Below, in pieces: positions 7,771 to 16,741 of a stretch of 64,000 nt of DNA; positions within the stretch are counted from its first letter, which is position 1; every line of letters starts with the position of its first letter. The position numbers and the translations under genes were made by a program. Source of the stretch: Lachnoanaerobaculum sp. ICM7 (lineage in GTDB: Bacteria > Bacillota > Clostridia > Lachnospirales > Lachnospiraceae); assembly GCF_000287675.1 (NCBI RefSeq), contig NZ_ALJL01000030.1, positions 49,366-113,365 of the forward strand, in the 5' to 3' direction. The notes beneath the pieces were generated by a model that saw only the letters and a list, made by a program, of their open reading frames with translations, had not been told where the DNA came from and searched no databases.

Positions 7771-10021
7771 TTTACTCTTGCTTGGAGCAAGTGGTGCGGG
7801 AAAATCTTCTTTTGCGAAAACATTTTTGTTACATTCTTCTAATATAAATTCAACAAATGATGGTCAAACTACTCGCTCCAATATTATCTACGATTTGTCC
7901 CTATATGAGGAGAAGCCGTCAATTGAAATAAAGTTTTTAAATAAAGAAAATTTTGTAACGAGAATGATACGATTAAATTATGCAAATTATCTTTTGAAAA
8001 TTGTAAACATGATTGATGGAAGAAATTCTATTAGTACATTAGAAGAATATCTGTTTGATAAACTTTTGGATATCCAAGATTATACGAATAATGGGGAGAA
8101 TATAAAAGAAGAGGCAATGCTGATTAAAGAAAATCTTTTCAAAATTGATGAAGATTGGGAGAAAAATATAGAAAGGTATGGTAAAATTTGTGATCTGGTT
8201 GAAGAAAAGATTAAAAAAGAGCTTGCTTGTAATGATAAAAACAAAGAACAAAATAAAATACCTGATTTTATTAAAGGGAAGGCGAGTTGTTTAAATGAAA
8301 CATTATCAAAGGTAGAGGGTTTTTTCGATATTAAAGAGTTTGAATGTTTCTTTGACGAATTTGTATCTAAGGATATTTTTTCAAAAGAAAGTATAGAGAT
8401 CCTTGTTGAAGATGATGAAACTTTTTATGGTTATTTTGGAAAGTATTACAGAGAAGTTTATGAAAAAATCATACAGATTTTAAGGGATATGAATATAGTT
8501 AAAGGGAAATATTATAGTTGGAAAACATCTTTAAACGACAAAGAGAAAAGTTCGGAAATTGTAACATACTGCTTGCAGGTCAAAGATAAGAAGTCACTGA
8601 CAGGACTTGTAGATTATGTGCATATAAAAGACAGTATTTCTAATGAGTATTCATTTATTATGGATGATTTGGGTATTTCAAATTTAAAATTATTCGACAC
8701 CTATGGGTTAGATCATGCCGGTTGGGACGGAGACAAAGGTAAGATACTAACAGATGTCTTATATGACCTTCAGGAAAAGAAAATATTGTATTTTAATTCT
8801 GATTTGGCAGTAGTGTATATTAAAAAAATGGATTCAGGAAAACCTACAGAATTGAAGTCAATAATTCCACAAATCTACAAGATGATACCACAGTCACCAA
8901 TTTACTGTGTTTTTAACGGTTTGGATATTTTTTTAGGTAATGAAATTGATACTTTCACTGATATGGATTATTTAAGTGAAAGGCAGAAAAAACCAAAAGC
9001 TATTGAATATATTGCAGATAAAGATGGGGATAAAAAGTATAGATTGAAAAATGACATTAAAAAGATAGTTGGGGAAAATAATAAATTTTTAGACTATTTA
9101 TATGAAACTTTGAAAAATAATATAGTTACTTTTTGTTCTAATGATTTAGTTTTAAAAGAAAAGTTTAATATATTGATTCATAACAGAAAAGAGATATATA
9201 AATTGCTTATTTCAATCTGTATGAAAGAATACTCCAGCCTGAATATTATTCCGAAAAAATTGATTGGAAAAATAGATAAGGGATCATACGATGAAGAAAT
9301 TAAAAAAATTATGAGGGATATATTTAAAAATGCTTCAAAAACAAACTGGGATTCTGAACATCATATGACAAGAGAAGCTAACTATGGTAGAATTTATAGA
9401 GGAGAAAAACTAGGCTATCATGGCACTTATCAACATAAATGGAATCAGCTTTTTCATCAAGGATATGTAAAGACTGTTACACAGATGGAGAGTAATTTTC
9501 TGGGAGTTGAAGATGTAAATTATGCCTATGCAATAGATGCTTGCATTAAAAATATGGAGGAACTATTTTTAGGACCGGCATATCAATTGGCTAATAAAGA
9601 GTTTTCAAATGAATATGAAGAAAAGAAGAGATTCAGAAATCTTATTGAAAAAATGTATGAAAGGGGCATAAATAAGGTCTATCATTATAATCCACTCCTA
9701 AGTGAAAATAAAGGAGAAAATAAAGAAGAAAATAAAGAAAATAAAGTTAAAATTCAAGTTCAATACTTAAATAATGTTTGTAACTTTTTAAGTGGATACG
9801 ACTTGATAGAAAAAGAATTGCTAGAGCATTTTAAAAAATGTTTGAAAAAAGTTATAGGGCAAGAAAACAAAGAGAAATCAGAAAATCTTATAAAAGTTAA
9901 CTATGAGTTTTACTATCAGCTAGAAAAGCTAAAACATGATTTTAAAACAAAATATGAAGAAGTTGAACTAAGTGATTTATATGATTTATTAAACTATTAC
10001 AATCAAAATACTGAAAATTAG
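7748..10021 (+). CDS. large P-loop GTPase-like NTPase of the three-gene conflict module
   Basis: A 757-residue protein. The Walker A/G1 is GASGAGKS at 13-20, followed by a GQTTRS switch-I-like segment (39-44, G2-type threonine). A long helical, lysine/glutamate-rich insertion covers ~100-280. A G3-like DTYGLDHAG starts at D317, and a G4-like NGLD (NKxD with Gly for Lys) is at 390-393. This order fits a TRAFAC GTPase rather than a STAND NTPase, as no HETHS/NB-ARC-type winged helix or C-terminal repeats are visible. Residues ~430-757 are an unassigned helical region. It probably senses a trigger and controls the MBL and protease. The start codon lies inside the protease gene. The whole module is visibly AT-richer than the fucose operon, suggesting transfer. 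Confidence 0.75.
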   Translation: MKETKKVNLLLLGASGAGKSSFAKTFLLHSSNINSTNDGQTTRSNIIYDLSLYEEKPSIEIKFLNKENFVTRMIRLNYANYLLKIVNMIDGRNSISTLEEYLFDKLLDIQDYTNNGENIKEEAMLIKENLFKIDEDWEKNIERYGKICDLVEEKIKKELACNDKNKEQNKIPDFIKGKASCLNETLSKVEGFFDIKEFECFFDEFVSKDIFSKESIEILVEDDETFYGYFGKYYREVYEKIIQILRDMNIVKGKYYSWKTSLNDKEKSSEIVTYCLQVKDKKSLTGLVDYVHIKDSISNEYSFIMDDLGISNLKLFDTYGLDHAGWDGDKGKILTDVLYDLQEKKILYFNSDLAVVYIKKMDSGKPTELKSIIPQIYKMIPQSPIYCVFNGLDIFLGNEIDTFTDMDYLSERQKKPKAIEYIADKDGDKKYRLKNDIKKIVGENNKFLDYLYETLKNNIVTFCSNDLVLKEKFNILIHNRKEIYKLLISICMKEYSSLNIIPKKLIGKIDKGSYDEEIKKIMRDIFKNASKTNWDSEHHMTREANYGRIYRGEKLGYHGTYQHKWNQLFHQGYVKTVTQMESNFLGVEDVNYAYAIDACIKNMEELFLGPAYQLANKEFSNEYEEKKRFRNLIEKMYERGINKVYHYNPLLSENKGENKEENKENKVKIQVQYLNNVCNFLSGYDLIEKELLEHFKKCLKKVIGQENKEKSENLIKVNYEFYYQLEKLKHDFKTKYEEVELSDLYDLLNYYNQNTEN

Positions 10022-10122
10022 TTCTCATTGGTTTGAGTTTGGGCAAATTAGGGAGTCAGTATACAAGTATGTTATACCAAAACAACCAAGTTCTCTACTT
10101 CAATAGAATTTGATGATATGTT

Positions 10123-10153
10123 AAATAATGGGTTGTTTTACTACCCATTATTT
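10123..10153. other. perfect 11-bp hairpin downstream of the NTPase gene
   Basis: AAATAATGGGT (10123-10133) and ACCCATTATTT (10143-10153) are perfect inverted repeats with a 9-nt loop. Only short T runs flank them, so this may be a transcript 3' structure or the scar of an inserted element. It lies 100 bp after the NTPase stop. Confidence 0.45.
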
Positions 10154-10166
10154 ATAATCATACAAT

Positions 10167-10217
10167 AAAAGGTCTTAAATCTTCCACAAACTTTAATGTG
10201 AAAGACTTAAGACTTTT
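10167..10217. terminator. bidirectional terminator between converging genes
   Basis: AAAAGGTCTTAAATCTT on the left pairs (with G-U) with AAGACTTAAGACTTTTT on the right, flanked by A-rich and T-rich tails. It sits between the converging NTPase gene and the DeoR regulator gene and can serve both strands. Confidence 0.65.
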
Positions 10218-10240
10218 TTACTTTGAAGATAAAATATATT

Positions 10241-10996
10241 TTATATTATCCTCTTTATATTATTTGCCAGTATTTCGTCAAGCTCAGGTGAGAATTGTCC
10301 GTTTGAAATTAAAACATCAATATCCCTGAAGTCTGTAAGTTTAAAAAAACCACCGGCTTCTTCTTTTGTGTTGTCACAAAGAAGTACAGTCGTGTTAGCA
10401 TTTTCTATCATGCTTTTTTTAACAAGTCCCTGAGAATCATCACCCTCAAATATGCCCTTGGTATTAATGGCTTTACATGAAATGATCGCAAGCTCCGCAT
10501 TGAAATTTTTAATAAAGCTTGAAGCAAATTCTCCAACTATGGACAAACTTTTATGTTTTAATACACCGGGACATAGAAAACATTTCAAATCCTGTGCATT
10601 TGAAAGTTCATTTGCGATATTGATACCATTGGTTATGATAGTGATATTATGCCTTAATTTAAGCAAAGGGGCCAACTGACAGACTGTTGATGATGAGTCC
10701 AAAAATATTACCATACCGTCTTTTAAAAGCGGTGCTGTTTTGCCGGCGATAATCTGTTTTTTATCCAGATTTTCTATTCTTCTCATACCGATAGGACTTT
10801 CATTAGCTGATTTCTCAATCACAGATACATAGCCGTGAGATCTCTTTACAATGCCTTCTTCTTCAAGTGCAATCAAATCTCTTCTTATAGTAGAGCGTGA
10901 AGCAAAAACTCTATGACATAAGCCGTCTATACTTGATATACCGTTGCTCTTATTTAAAACATCAAGTATCTGTTGTTTTCTTCCATTCGAATCCAT
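10241..10996 (-). CDS. DeoR-family transcriptional regulator of the fucose operon
   Basis: A 251-residue regulator. The start chosen is the ATG at 10996 with AGAGGA upstream; an in-frame ATG at 11041 has no ribosome-binding site. The N-terminal DeoR winged helix (RKQQILDVLNKSNGIS, then SRSTIRRDLIALEEEGIVKRSHGY) is followed by the DeoRC sugar-phosphate sensor domain with VIFLDSSSTV, TNGINIANEL and the D-D-S-rich phosphate site. DeoR regulators bind phosphorylated sugar intermediates; here fuculose-1-phosphate is the expected effector (inference from the neighbours). It is divergent from the fuc operon, so it probably represses both promoters in the shared 311-bp gap. Confidence 0.8.
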   Translation of the reverse strand: MDSNGRKQQILDVLNKSNGISSIDGLCHRVFASRSTIRRDLIALEEEGIVKRSHGYVSVIEKSANESPIGMRRIENLDKKQIIAGKTAPLLKDGMVIFLDSSSTVCQLAPLLKLRHNITIITNGINIANELSNAQDLKCFLCPGVLKHKSLSIVGEFASSFIKNFNAELAIISCKAINTKGIFEGDDSQGLVKKSMIENANTTVLLCDNTKEEAGGFFKLTDFRDIDVLISNGQFSPELDEILANNIKRII

Positions 10997-11307
10997 AAAT
11001 AATCCTCTTACTTTTATTTTACAGTAACTTCCGTTAAGCAAATATAGGAGTTACCGACAGGTTTGAACAAAAAAATTCATACATGAACATTATAGCATAA
11101 AATAAAAAAAAGTATTCAAGAATTTATTCATATATATATTTTTATTATTAAATGTGTTATATTGTATTCACTGAAAAACATTTTCGGCAATGCTTCGTAG
11201 ATATGAAAATAAAAACAAAAAACAAGAGAAAAGCTTTGGATTTTTTTGGGGGTTGTAGCATATTTCCGAAAGATTGCCGATTTTTTATTATTGAAAGTTG
11301 GTGATGT
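10997..11307. promoter_or_regulatory. divergent control region and structured leader of the fucose operon
   Basis: The region between the deoR-type gene and the kinase gene holds TTCAT-AC-ATGAA (11076-11087), a perfect palindrome and candidate operator. Further on, TCGGCAAT (11184-11191) pairs perfectly with ATTGCCGA (11273-11280), immediately followed by TTTTTT, 20 nt before the kinase start. ATGCT (11190-11194) could also pair with AGCAT (11257-11261). The arrangement resembles a transcription attenuator in the leader. I cannot match it to a named riboswitch. Confidence 0.4.
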
Positions 11308-12720
11308 ATGAAAAAAGTATTGGCTTTCGATATGGGAGCAACTTCTATCAGAGGTATCGTAGGATATGTTGAGGATGGAAAGCTTGTAACTGAGGAAGTT
11401 ATGAGAATGTCCCATAGTATACAAGAGAAGAACGGTAGATTGTACTGGGATTTTGAAGGTATTTTAGAAAAGATAGTAAGTACGATCGTTGAAAACAAAG
11501 ACGTATCATGTATCGGTATTGATACATGGGGTGTTGATTTTGGAGTGATTGACAAAGATGGGAATCTTATATCAACGCCATTCTCCTATAGAGATGAGAA
11601 ATATGCTATAGGAAGAGAAGAAGCGAAAACAAAGATAAGTGAGCTTGAAATATTCAAAAATACCGGAAATCAGATAATGACGATAAACACAATATTCCAG
11701 CTGCTTACTTTGAAGAAATTGAATCCTGATATATATGAAAAAGCTGATAAGATGCTGATGATGCCGGATTTGATTTTCTATATGCTTACAGGAAAGAAAA
11801 TAGGAGAAGAAACTATCTGGTCTACAACAGGACTTTATGATATGGGACAGAGAAAAGTTTCAGACACTATATTTGAAAAACTTGAACTTAAAAAGAGCCT
11901 GGTTCCGGAGATTGTAAAGGCCACAGAAGTAGTCGGCAATACAAAAGACTCGGGAATAGAGGCATTAAGGGGACTTTCAATCGATGTGATACCGGTATGT
12001 ACACATGATACCGCAAGTGCACTTCTTATGACAGACAGCTTCCTTGATGAGGACAGTATGTTCTTAAGCTGTGGAACATGGTCACTTATAGGTAGCGTGG
12101 TAGACAAATGTATCATAAACGAAAAAGCTTATGAGAACAATCTTACAAATGAATTGGGATTTGACTCAAAGCCTATGTTTTTCAAAAATATCACAGGACT
12201 TTATCTGTTGGAAAAGTACAAAGCACAGCTTGAAACAAAGCTTGGCAAAAAGATTCCATTTGATGACATCAGTGATTATGTAAACAAACTTGATAAGAAA
12301 CTTTCACTCATAGATATGGATGCGGAAATATTCGCAAAAGAGGGTATTGATGTAAAGAGTGAGATTGATAATTTTATTAAAAATCAGGGTGGCAATACTC
12401 CTGAACATGATTTTGACTATTTTGCTGTTATTTATGAGAGCATGGTAGCAAAGTATATGGAAGTAAAGGCCGATATTGAAAAGATTTTGAATAAGAATTT
12501 CAAGAAGATCCATATGATCGGGGGCGGTGCTAAGTCAAGCGTACTTACATCTATGATTGCAAATAAAATGGGGGTAGATGTGAAGGCGGGACCTTACGAG
12601 AGTTCAGCTCTTGGAAATATTCTTCTTTCACTATTACATCTTAATGAAGTAAACGATTTAAAAAGCGGTATTGAATTGATCTTAGGATCATGCGAGATAA
12701 AAAGAATAGATTCAAAATAA
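11308..12720 (+). CDS. FGGY-family sugar kinase, likely L-fuculokinase
   Basis: A 470-residue FGGY kinase with the ASKHA fold: an N-terminal phosphate-1 loop (VLAFDMGATSIRGIVG), CIGIDTWGVDFGVI, and a C-terminal adenosine motif around IHMIGGGAKSSVL. In sequence it is closer to rhamnulokinase (RhaB) than to E. coli FucK, a common situation in Firmicutes fucose loci. It should phosphorylate L-fuculose on O1 with ATP in the cytoplasm. It is first in the operon and separated from the isomerase by 13 bp, while the aldolase and isomerase are clearly fucose enzymes, so fuculose is the expected substrate. Some activity on rhamnulose cannot be excluded. Confidence 0.85.
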   Translation: MKKVLAFDMGATSIRGIVGYVEDGKLVTEEVMRMSHSIQEKNGRLYWDFEGILEKIVSTIVENKDVSCIGIDTWGVDFGVIDKDGNLISTPFSYRDEKYAIGREEAKTKISELEIFKNTGNQIMTINTIFQLLTLKKLNPDIYEKADKMLMMPDLIFYMLTGKKIGEETIWSTTGLYDMGQRKVSDTIFEKLELKKSLVPEIVKATEVVGNTKDSGIEALRGLSIDVIPVCTHDTASALLMTDSFLDEDSMFLSCGTWSLIGSVVDKCIINEKAYENNLTNELGFDSKPMFFKNITGLYLLEKYKAQLETKLGKKIPFDDISDYVNKLDKKLSLIDMDAEIFAKEGIDVKSEIDNFIKNQGGNTPEHDFDYFAVIYESMVAKYMEVKADIEKILNKNFKKIHMIGGGAKSSVLTSMIANKMGVDVKAGPYESSALGNILLSLLHLNEVNDLKSGIELILGSCEIKRIDSK

Positions 12721-12733
12721 TAAGGAGGGAATT

Positions 12734-14515
12734 ATGAATCATCCAAAGATAGGTATAAGACCTACAATCGACGGCAGATGGGGCGGCGTTAGAGAGTCAC
12801 TTGAAGAACAGACAATGGGAATGGCAAAAAGAGCGGCTAAACTTATAGAGGACAACTTAAGATATCCTGATGGAGAAAAGGTGGAGGTAGTAATATCACC
12901 TACAACTATCGGTGGCGGTGCAGAGGCTGCTGTTTGTGAAGAGTTCTTTGCAAATCAGAATGTAGTTGGAACACTTACAGTTACACCATGCTGGTGCTAC
13001 GGAACAGAGACAATGGATCTTAATCCGAACACAATTAAAGCTGTTTGGGGATTCAACGGAACAGAGAGACCGGGTGCGGTTTACCTTGCTGCTGTTATGG
13101 CTGCATATGCACAGAGAGGACTTCCTGCATTCTCAATTTACGGAACAGAAGTTCAGGATAAGGATGAGACAACTATCACAGCAGACGTTGCAAAGAAGAT
13201 TTTAGACTTTGCAAGAGGCGCAGTTGCAGTTGGTATTATGAAGAATAAGTCATATGTAAATATCGGTTCGGTATCTATGGGTATTGCAGGTAGTGTGGTA
13301 AACGTAGACTTCTTACAGAAGTATCTCGGAATGAGAACTGAATGGGTAGATATGACAGAGGTTCTTAGAAGAATTACACTTGGTATTTATGATCATGAAG
13401 AGTTTGAAAGAGCTCTTGCATGGGTAAAGGAATACTGCAAAGAGGGTATGGACATCAATGCAGGTAAGGACTTCCCTGAAATAATCAAGAAATCAAGACA
13501 TATTGAAGATGACAAGCAGTGGGAATTCTGCGTAAAGCATGCAATGGTAGTAAGAGATATACTTGAAGGAAATCCGAAGCTTGCCGAAATGGGATGGCAT
13601 GAGGAGTCACTTGGAAGAAACGGTATTGCAGGCGGATTCCAGGGACAGAGAATGTGGACAGACTGGCTTCCAAACGCAGACTTTACAGAGGCTATTATGG
13701 CTTCAGGTTTCAACTGGAACGGTAAGAAGATGCCAACACCGTTTGCAACAGAGAATGATACATTAAACGGTGTGGCTATGATGTTTGGATGGCTTTCTAC
13801 ATGTAAGGCTCCAATATTCTCAGATGTTAGAACATACTGGTCACCGGATGCTGTAAAGAGAGTCAGCGGAAAAGAACTCAGCGGATATGCTAAGAACGGT
13901 ATCATCCATCTTATCAACTCAGGTGCAAGCTGCCTTGATGCAAGTGCTGCAGCTAAGGATGAGAACGGTAACGGAACAATGAAGGAGTGGTGGAACCTGA
14001 CAGACGCAGATGTTAAGGCATGCTGTGAGGCTACTGACTGGTGCAGAGCCGACTATGAGTACTTCAGAGGCGGCGGTTTCTCATCACACTTTAAGACAGC
14101 AGCAGAAATGCCTGTTACAATGATCAGAGTAAATATGGTTGAAGGTGTAGGACCTACACTTCAGGTAATAGAAGGACATACATGTGTACTTGATGATGAT
14201 GTACATAGAATCCTTGATGAGAGAACAAGCAAGACATGGCCAACAACATGGTTTGCACCAAAGATTGGCGTAGGTGCTGCAGATTCAGTATACAATGTTA
14301 TGGCTAAGTGGGGAGCAAACCACGGTGCAACAGTAGAAGGACATGTAGGAGACAGACTTCTTACATTGGCTTCAATGCTTAGAATCCCTGTAGCATTCCA
14401 TAATATTGAGGACGAGAGAATATTCAGACCACATTCATTTAACGGATTTGGAACAGCTGATTTAGAGGGACAGGACTACAGAGCATGTGCTTACTATGGT
14501 CCACTTTATAAGTAA
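12734..14515 (+). CDS. fucI: L-fucose isomerase
   Basis: A 593-residue protein, the family's usual length, converting L-fucose to L-fuculose (and often D-arabinose to ribulose) with Mn2+. The start MNHPKIGIRPTIDGRWGGVR is highly characteristic. NCBI-type landmarks follow in order: the N-terminal substrate-recognition domain, the second domain with the metal-binding Glu/Asp region (GTEVQDKDETT), and the C-terminal domain with the metal-site histidine (VIEGHTCVLDDDVHR). A strong AAGGAGGGA ribosome-binding site precedes the ATG. It is the most conserved gene in the window and has the most optimised codon use, suggesting high expression. Confidence 0.96.
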   Translation: MNHPKIGIRPTIDGRWGGVRESLEEQTMGMAKRAAKLIEDNLRYPDGEKVEVVISPTTIGGGAEAAVCEEFFANQNVVGTLTVTPCWCYGTETMDLNPNTIKAVWGFNGTERPGAVYLAAVMAAYAQRGLPAFSIYGTEVQDKDETTITADVAKKILDFARGAVAVGIMKNKSYVNIGSVSMGIAGSVVNVDFLQKYLGMRTEWVDMTEVLRRITLGIYDHEEFERALAWVKEYCKEGMDINAGKDFPEIIKKSRHIEDDKQWEFCVKHAMVVRDILEGNPKLAEMGWHEESLGRNGIAGGFQGQRMWTDWLPNADFTEAIMASGFNWNGKKMPTPFATENDTLNGVAMMFGWLSTCKAPIFSDVRTYWSPDAVKRVSGKELSGYAKNGIIHLINSGASCLDASAAAKDENGNGTMKEWWNLTDADVKACCEATDWCRADYEYFRGGGFSSHFKTAAEMPVTMIRVNMVEGVGPTLQVIEGHTCVLDDDVHRILDERTSKTWPTTWFAPKIGVGAADSVYNVMAKWGANHGATVEGHVGDRLLTLASMLRIPVAFHNIEDERIFRPHSFNGFGTADLEGQDYRACAYYGPLYK

Positions 14516-14528
14516 AAATTAAATACAG

Positions 14529-14545
14529 GAGGGCAATTTGCCCTC
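14529..14545 (+). other. intercistronic hairpin
   Basis: GAGGGCA and TGCCCTC are perfect inverted repeats with a very short loop, in the gap between fucI and the aldolase gene. No T tract follows, so it is probably an mRNA processing or stability element rather than a terminator. It overlaps a GGAGG that would otherwise look like a ribosome-binding site. Confidence 0.5.
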
Positions 14546-14569
14546 TTGATAGTAAAGGGGAAAAATATT

Positions 14570-15229
14570 ATGTTGATGGAGAAGGAAAGACTGCTTTTAA
14601 TAGAGTACGGAAAGAAACTTGTAAAAGCAGGACTTACCAAAGGTACAGGCGGTAACCTGAGTATATTTGACAGAAAGAACGGACATGTAGCAATCACTCC
14701 TTCAGGAATAGATTTCTTTGAGATACAGCCTGAGGACATAGTTATCATCGATGTTGACGGAAATGTGATAGAGGGAAACAGAGTTCCTTCATCAGAGTGG
14801 GCAATGCATGTAATGCCATATAAATACAGAGATGATATCGATGCTGTTATTCATGCTCATACAATGTATGCAACCGTTATGGCTTGTCTCAGACAGGAAC
14901 TTCCTGCAACTCATTATATGATCGCTGTAGCAGGTGAGAATGTAAGAGTGGCCGAGTATGCTACATACGGAAGCCCTGAGCTTGCAAAGAATGCTTTTGA
15001 AGCAATGAAGGACAGAAAAGCTGTTATTTTGGCAAACCATGGAATCCTTGCAGGTGCAAATGATTTGCTTAACGCTTTCAATATTATAGAAGAAATTGAG
15101 TACTGTGCCGAAGTTTATACCAAAGCTAAGGCTATCGGTGAGCCGGTAATATTACCTCACGAAGAAATGACTCTGATGGCAGAGAAGTTCAAGACATATG
15201 GTCAGAGGGTTAGTATTAAAGATAAATAG
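14570..15229 (+). CDS. fucA: L-fuculose-1-phosphate aldolase (class II aldolase)
   Basis: Starts at ATG 14570 with AAAGGGG nine bases upstream (a TTG at 14546 opens a longer frame without support), giving 219 residues. Class II aldolase/adducin family: TGGNLSIFDRKNGHVAITPSGIDF is the phosphate-binding segment, the Zn2+ ligands are the histidines of VIHAHTMYATVMA and the later ANHGILA, and the catalytic glutamate lies in SSEWAMH. It cleaves fuculose-1-phosphate into dihydroxyacetone phosphate and L-lactaldehyde. It sits between fucI and the sugar transporter and is co-transcribed with them. Confidence 0.92.
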   Translation: MLMEKERLLLIEYGKKLVKAGLTKGTGGNLSIFDRKNGHVAITPSGIDFFEIQPEDIVIIDVDGNVIEGNRVPSSEWAMHVMPYKYRDDIDAVIHAHTMYATVMACLRQELPATHYMIAVAGENVRVAEYATYGSPELAKNAFEAMKDRKAVILANHGILAGANDLLNAFNIIEEIEYCAEVYTKAKAIGEPVILPHEEMTLMAEKFKTYGQRVSIKDK

Positions 15230-15241
15230 GAGGGAGATCTT

Positions 15242-16741
15242 ATGTCAGCATTACTCACAATGAAAAATATAAAGAAATCTTTCTCCGGAGTTGCAGCATT
15301 AAAAAATGCCGAACTTGAACTTAATAAGAGTGAAGTAGTAGCACTGATGGGTGAAAACGGTGCCGGAAAATCAACTCTTATGAAGATTTTGACAGGAATA
15401 TATTCTAAGGATGAGGGTACTGTAACTTTTGAAGGAAAAGAAGTAGAGTACAAGTCTGTATCCGAATCTGAAGAGGCGGGAATTGCAATCGTACATCAGG
15501 AATTAAATATGATGAACGATCTGACAGTGGCACAGAATCTTTTCATCGGAAAAGAGAGAAAAAAAGGAATCTTTATAGATGATGCAAAGATGGCTGAGGA
15601 TGCCAGAGAACTGTTCAAAAAGCTTAATGTAGATATAAATCCTAATGTAAAAATAGGAAGTCTTACTGTAGGAAAGCAGCAGATGGTGGAGATTGCAAAG
15701 GCTATCTCGACAAATGCAAAGGTTATCGTATTTGATGAGCCTACAGCGGCCCTTACAGACTCTGAGATTGAAGAGCTTTTCAAGGTTATAAACGATTTGA
15801 GAGCCAAGGGCACCGGAATAATTTATATCTCTCACAGAATGGACGAAATTAATGTTATCTCCGACAAGGTTATTGTCATGAGAGACGGAGAATATGTAGG
15901 TACTTTGGTAACAAAGGAGTGTACAAAAGACGACATCATTAAGATGATGGTTGGAAGAACAGTCTTTATGGAGCCAAAGACCAAATCAGATGTCGCAGCA
16001 GATGCGGAAGTTGTGCTCAGATGTGAAAATCTGAATAGGGGAAAGCATGTAAGGGATGTTTCCTTTGATCTGAGAAAGGGTGAAATACTTGGATTCTCAG
16101 GACTTATGGGTGCAGGAAGAACCGAAGTTGCAAGACTTATATTCGGTGCGGACCCGATGGATTCCGGTAAGATATATATTCACGGTAAGGAAGTAAGCAT
16201 AAAATCCACAAAGGATGCCGTGAACGCAGGTATCGGTTATCTGTCAGAAGATAGAAAGAGATATGGACTCTTGGTAGACAAATCGGTAGAAGAAAATACC
16301 TGTCTATCTTCACTTGAAAAATTCACAAAAGGACTGTTTATAGACGGCTCAAAGTCAAAAACTGTCAGTGAAAAATATGTTCAGGAATTAAGAACCAAAA
16401 CACCAAGTGTTACACAGATTATAAAGAAACTTTCAGGTGGAAACCAGCAGAAGGTTGTTATAGCGAAGTGGTTGGTAAAGGATTCTGAAATATTGATATT
16501 TGACGAACCTACAAGAGGTATCGACGTAGGTGCCAAGAGTGAAATATATGATTTGATGGAAAGATTAGTTAAAGAAGGCAAATCCATAATAATGATTTCA
16601 TCGGAATTGCCGGAGGTACTCAGAATGAGCGACAGAGTCGTAGTAATGTGTGAAGGTAGAATAACAGGCTGCCTTGACATCTCTGAGGCTAGTCAAGAGG
16701 GAATCATGACATGTGCAACAAATAGACAGGGGGCAAAATAA
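15242..16741 (+). CDS. sugar ABC transporter ATPase, RbsA/MglA type
   Basis: A 499-residue protein with two fused ABC ATPase domains. The first has Walker A GENGAGKST near residue 36 and VFDEPTAAL as Walker B; the second has the degenerate Walker A of this family (SGLMGAGRTEV), LSGGNQQKV signature and IFDEPTRGIDVGAKSEIY. This is the carbohydrate uptake transporter-2 (CUT2) class that energises ribose, galactose, fucose or other monosaccharide import. The ribosome-binding site is TAGGAGGGA. The TAA of this gene overlaps the ATG of the permease (TAATG), which implies translational coupling. L-fucose is the likely substrate by context. Confidence 0.93.
   Translation: MSALLTMKNIKKSFSGVAALKNAELELNKSEVVALMGENGAGKSTLMKILTGIYSKDEGTVTFEGKEVEYKSVSESEEAGIAIVHQELNMMNDLTVAQNLFIGKERKKGIFIDDAKMAEDARELFKKLNVDINPNVKIGSLTVGKQQMVEIAKAISTNAKVIVFDEPTAALTDSEIEELFKVINDLRAKGTGIIYISHRMDEINVISDKVIVMRDGEYVGTLVTKECTKDDIIKMMVGRTVFMEPKTKSDVAADAEVVLRCENLNRGKHVRDVSFDLRKGEILGFSGLMGAGRTEVARLIFGADPMDSGKIYIHGKEVSIKSTKDAVNAGIGYLSEDRKRYGLLVDKSVEENTCLSSLEKFTKGLFIDGSKSKTVSEKYVQELRTKTPSVTQIIKKLSGGNQQKVVIAKWLVKDSEILIFDEPTRGIDVGAKSEIYDLMERLVKEGKSIIMISSELPEVLRMSDRVVVMCEGRITGCLDISEASQEGIMTCATNRQGAK

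Noticed and set aside
7748..10021. Assignment of the NTPase as a plain STAND protein (Avs1C)
   Set aside because: The G2-like GQTT, G3-like DTYG and G4-like NGLD order fits a GTPase, and no STAND winged helix or C-terminal repeat sensor could be seen.
13393..13917. 174-codon open frame on the minus strand
   Set aside because: It lies wholly antisense within fucI, which is unambiguous and highly conserved; the frame is a by-product of codon bias and has no ribosome-binding site.
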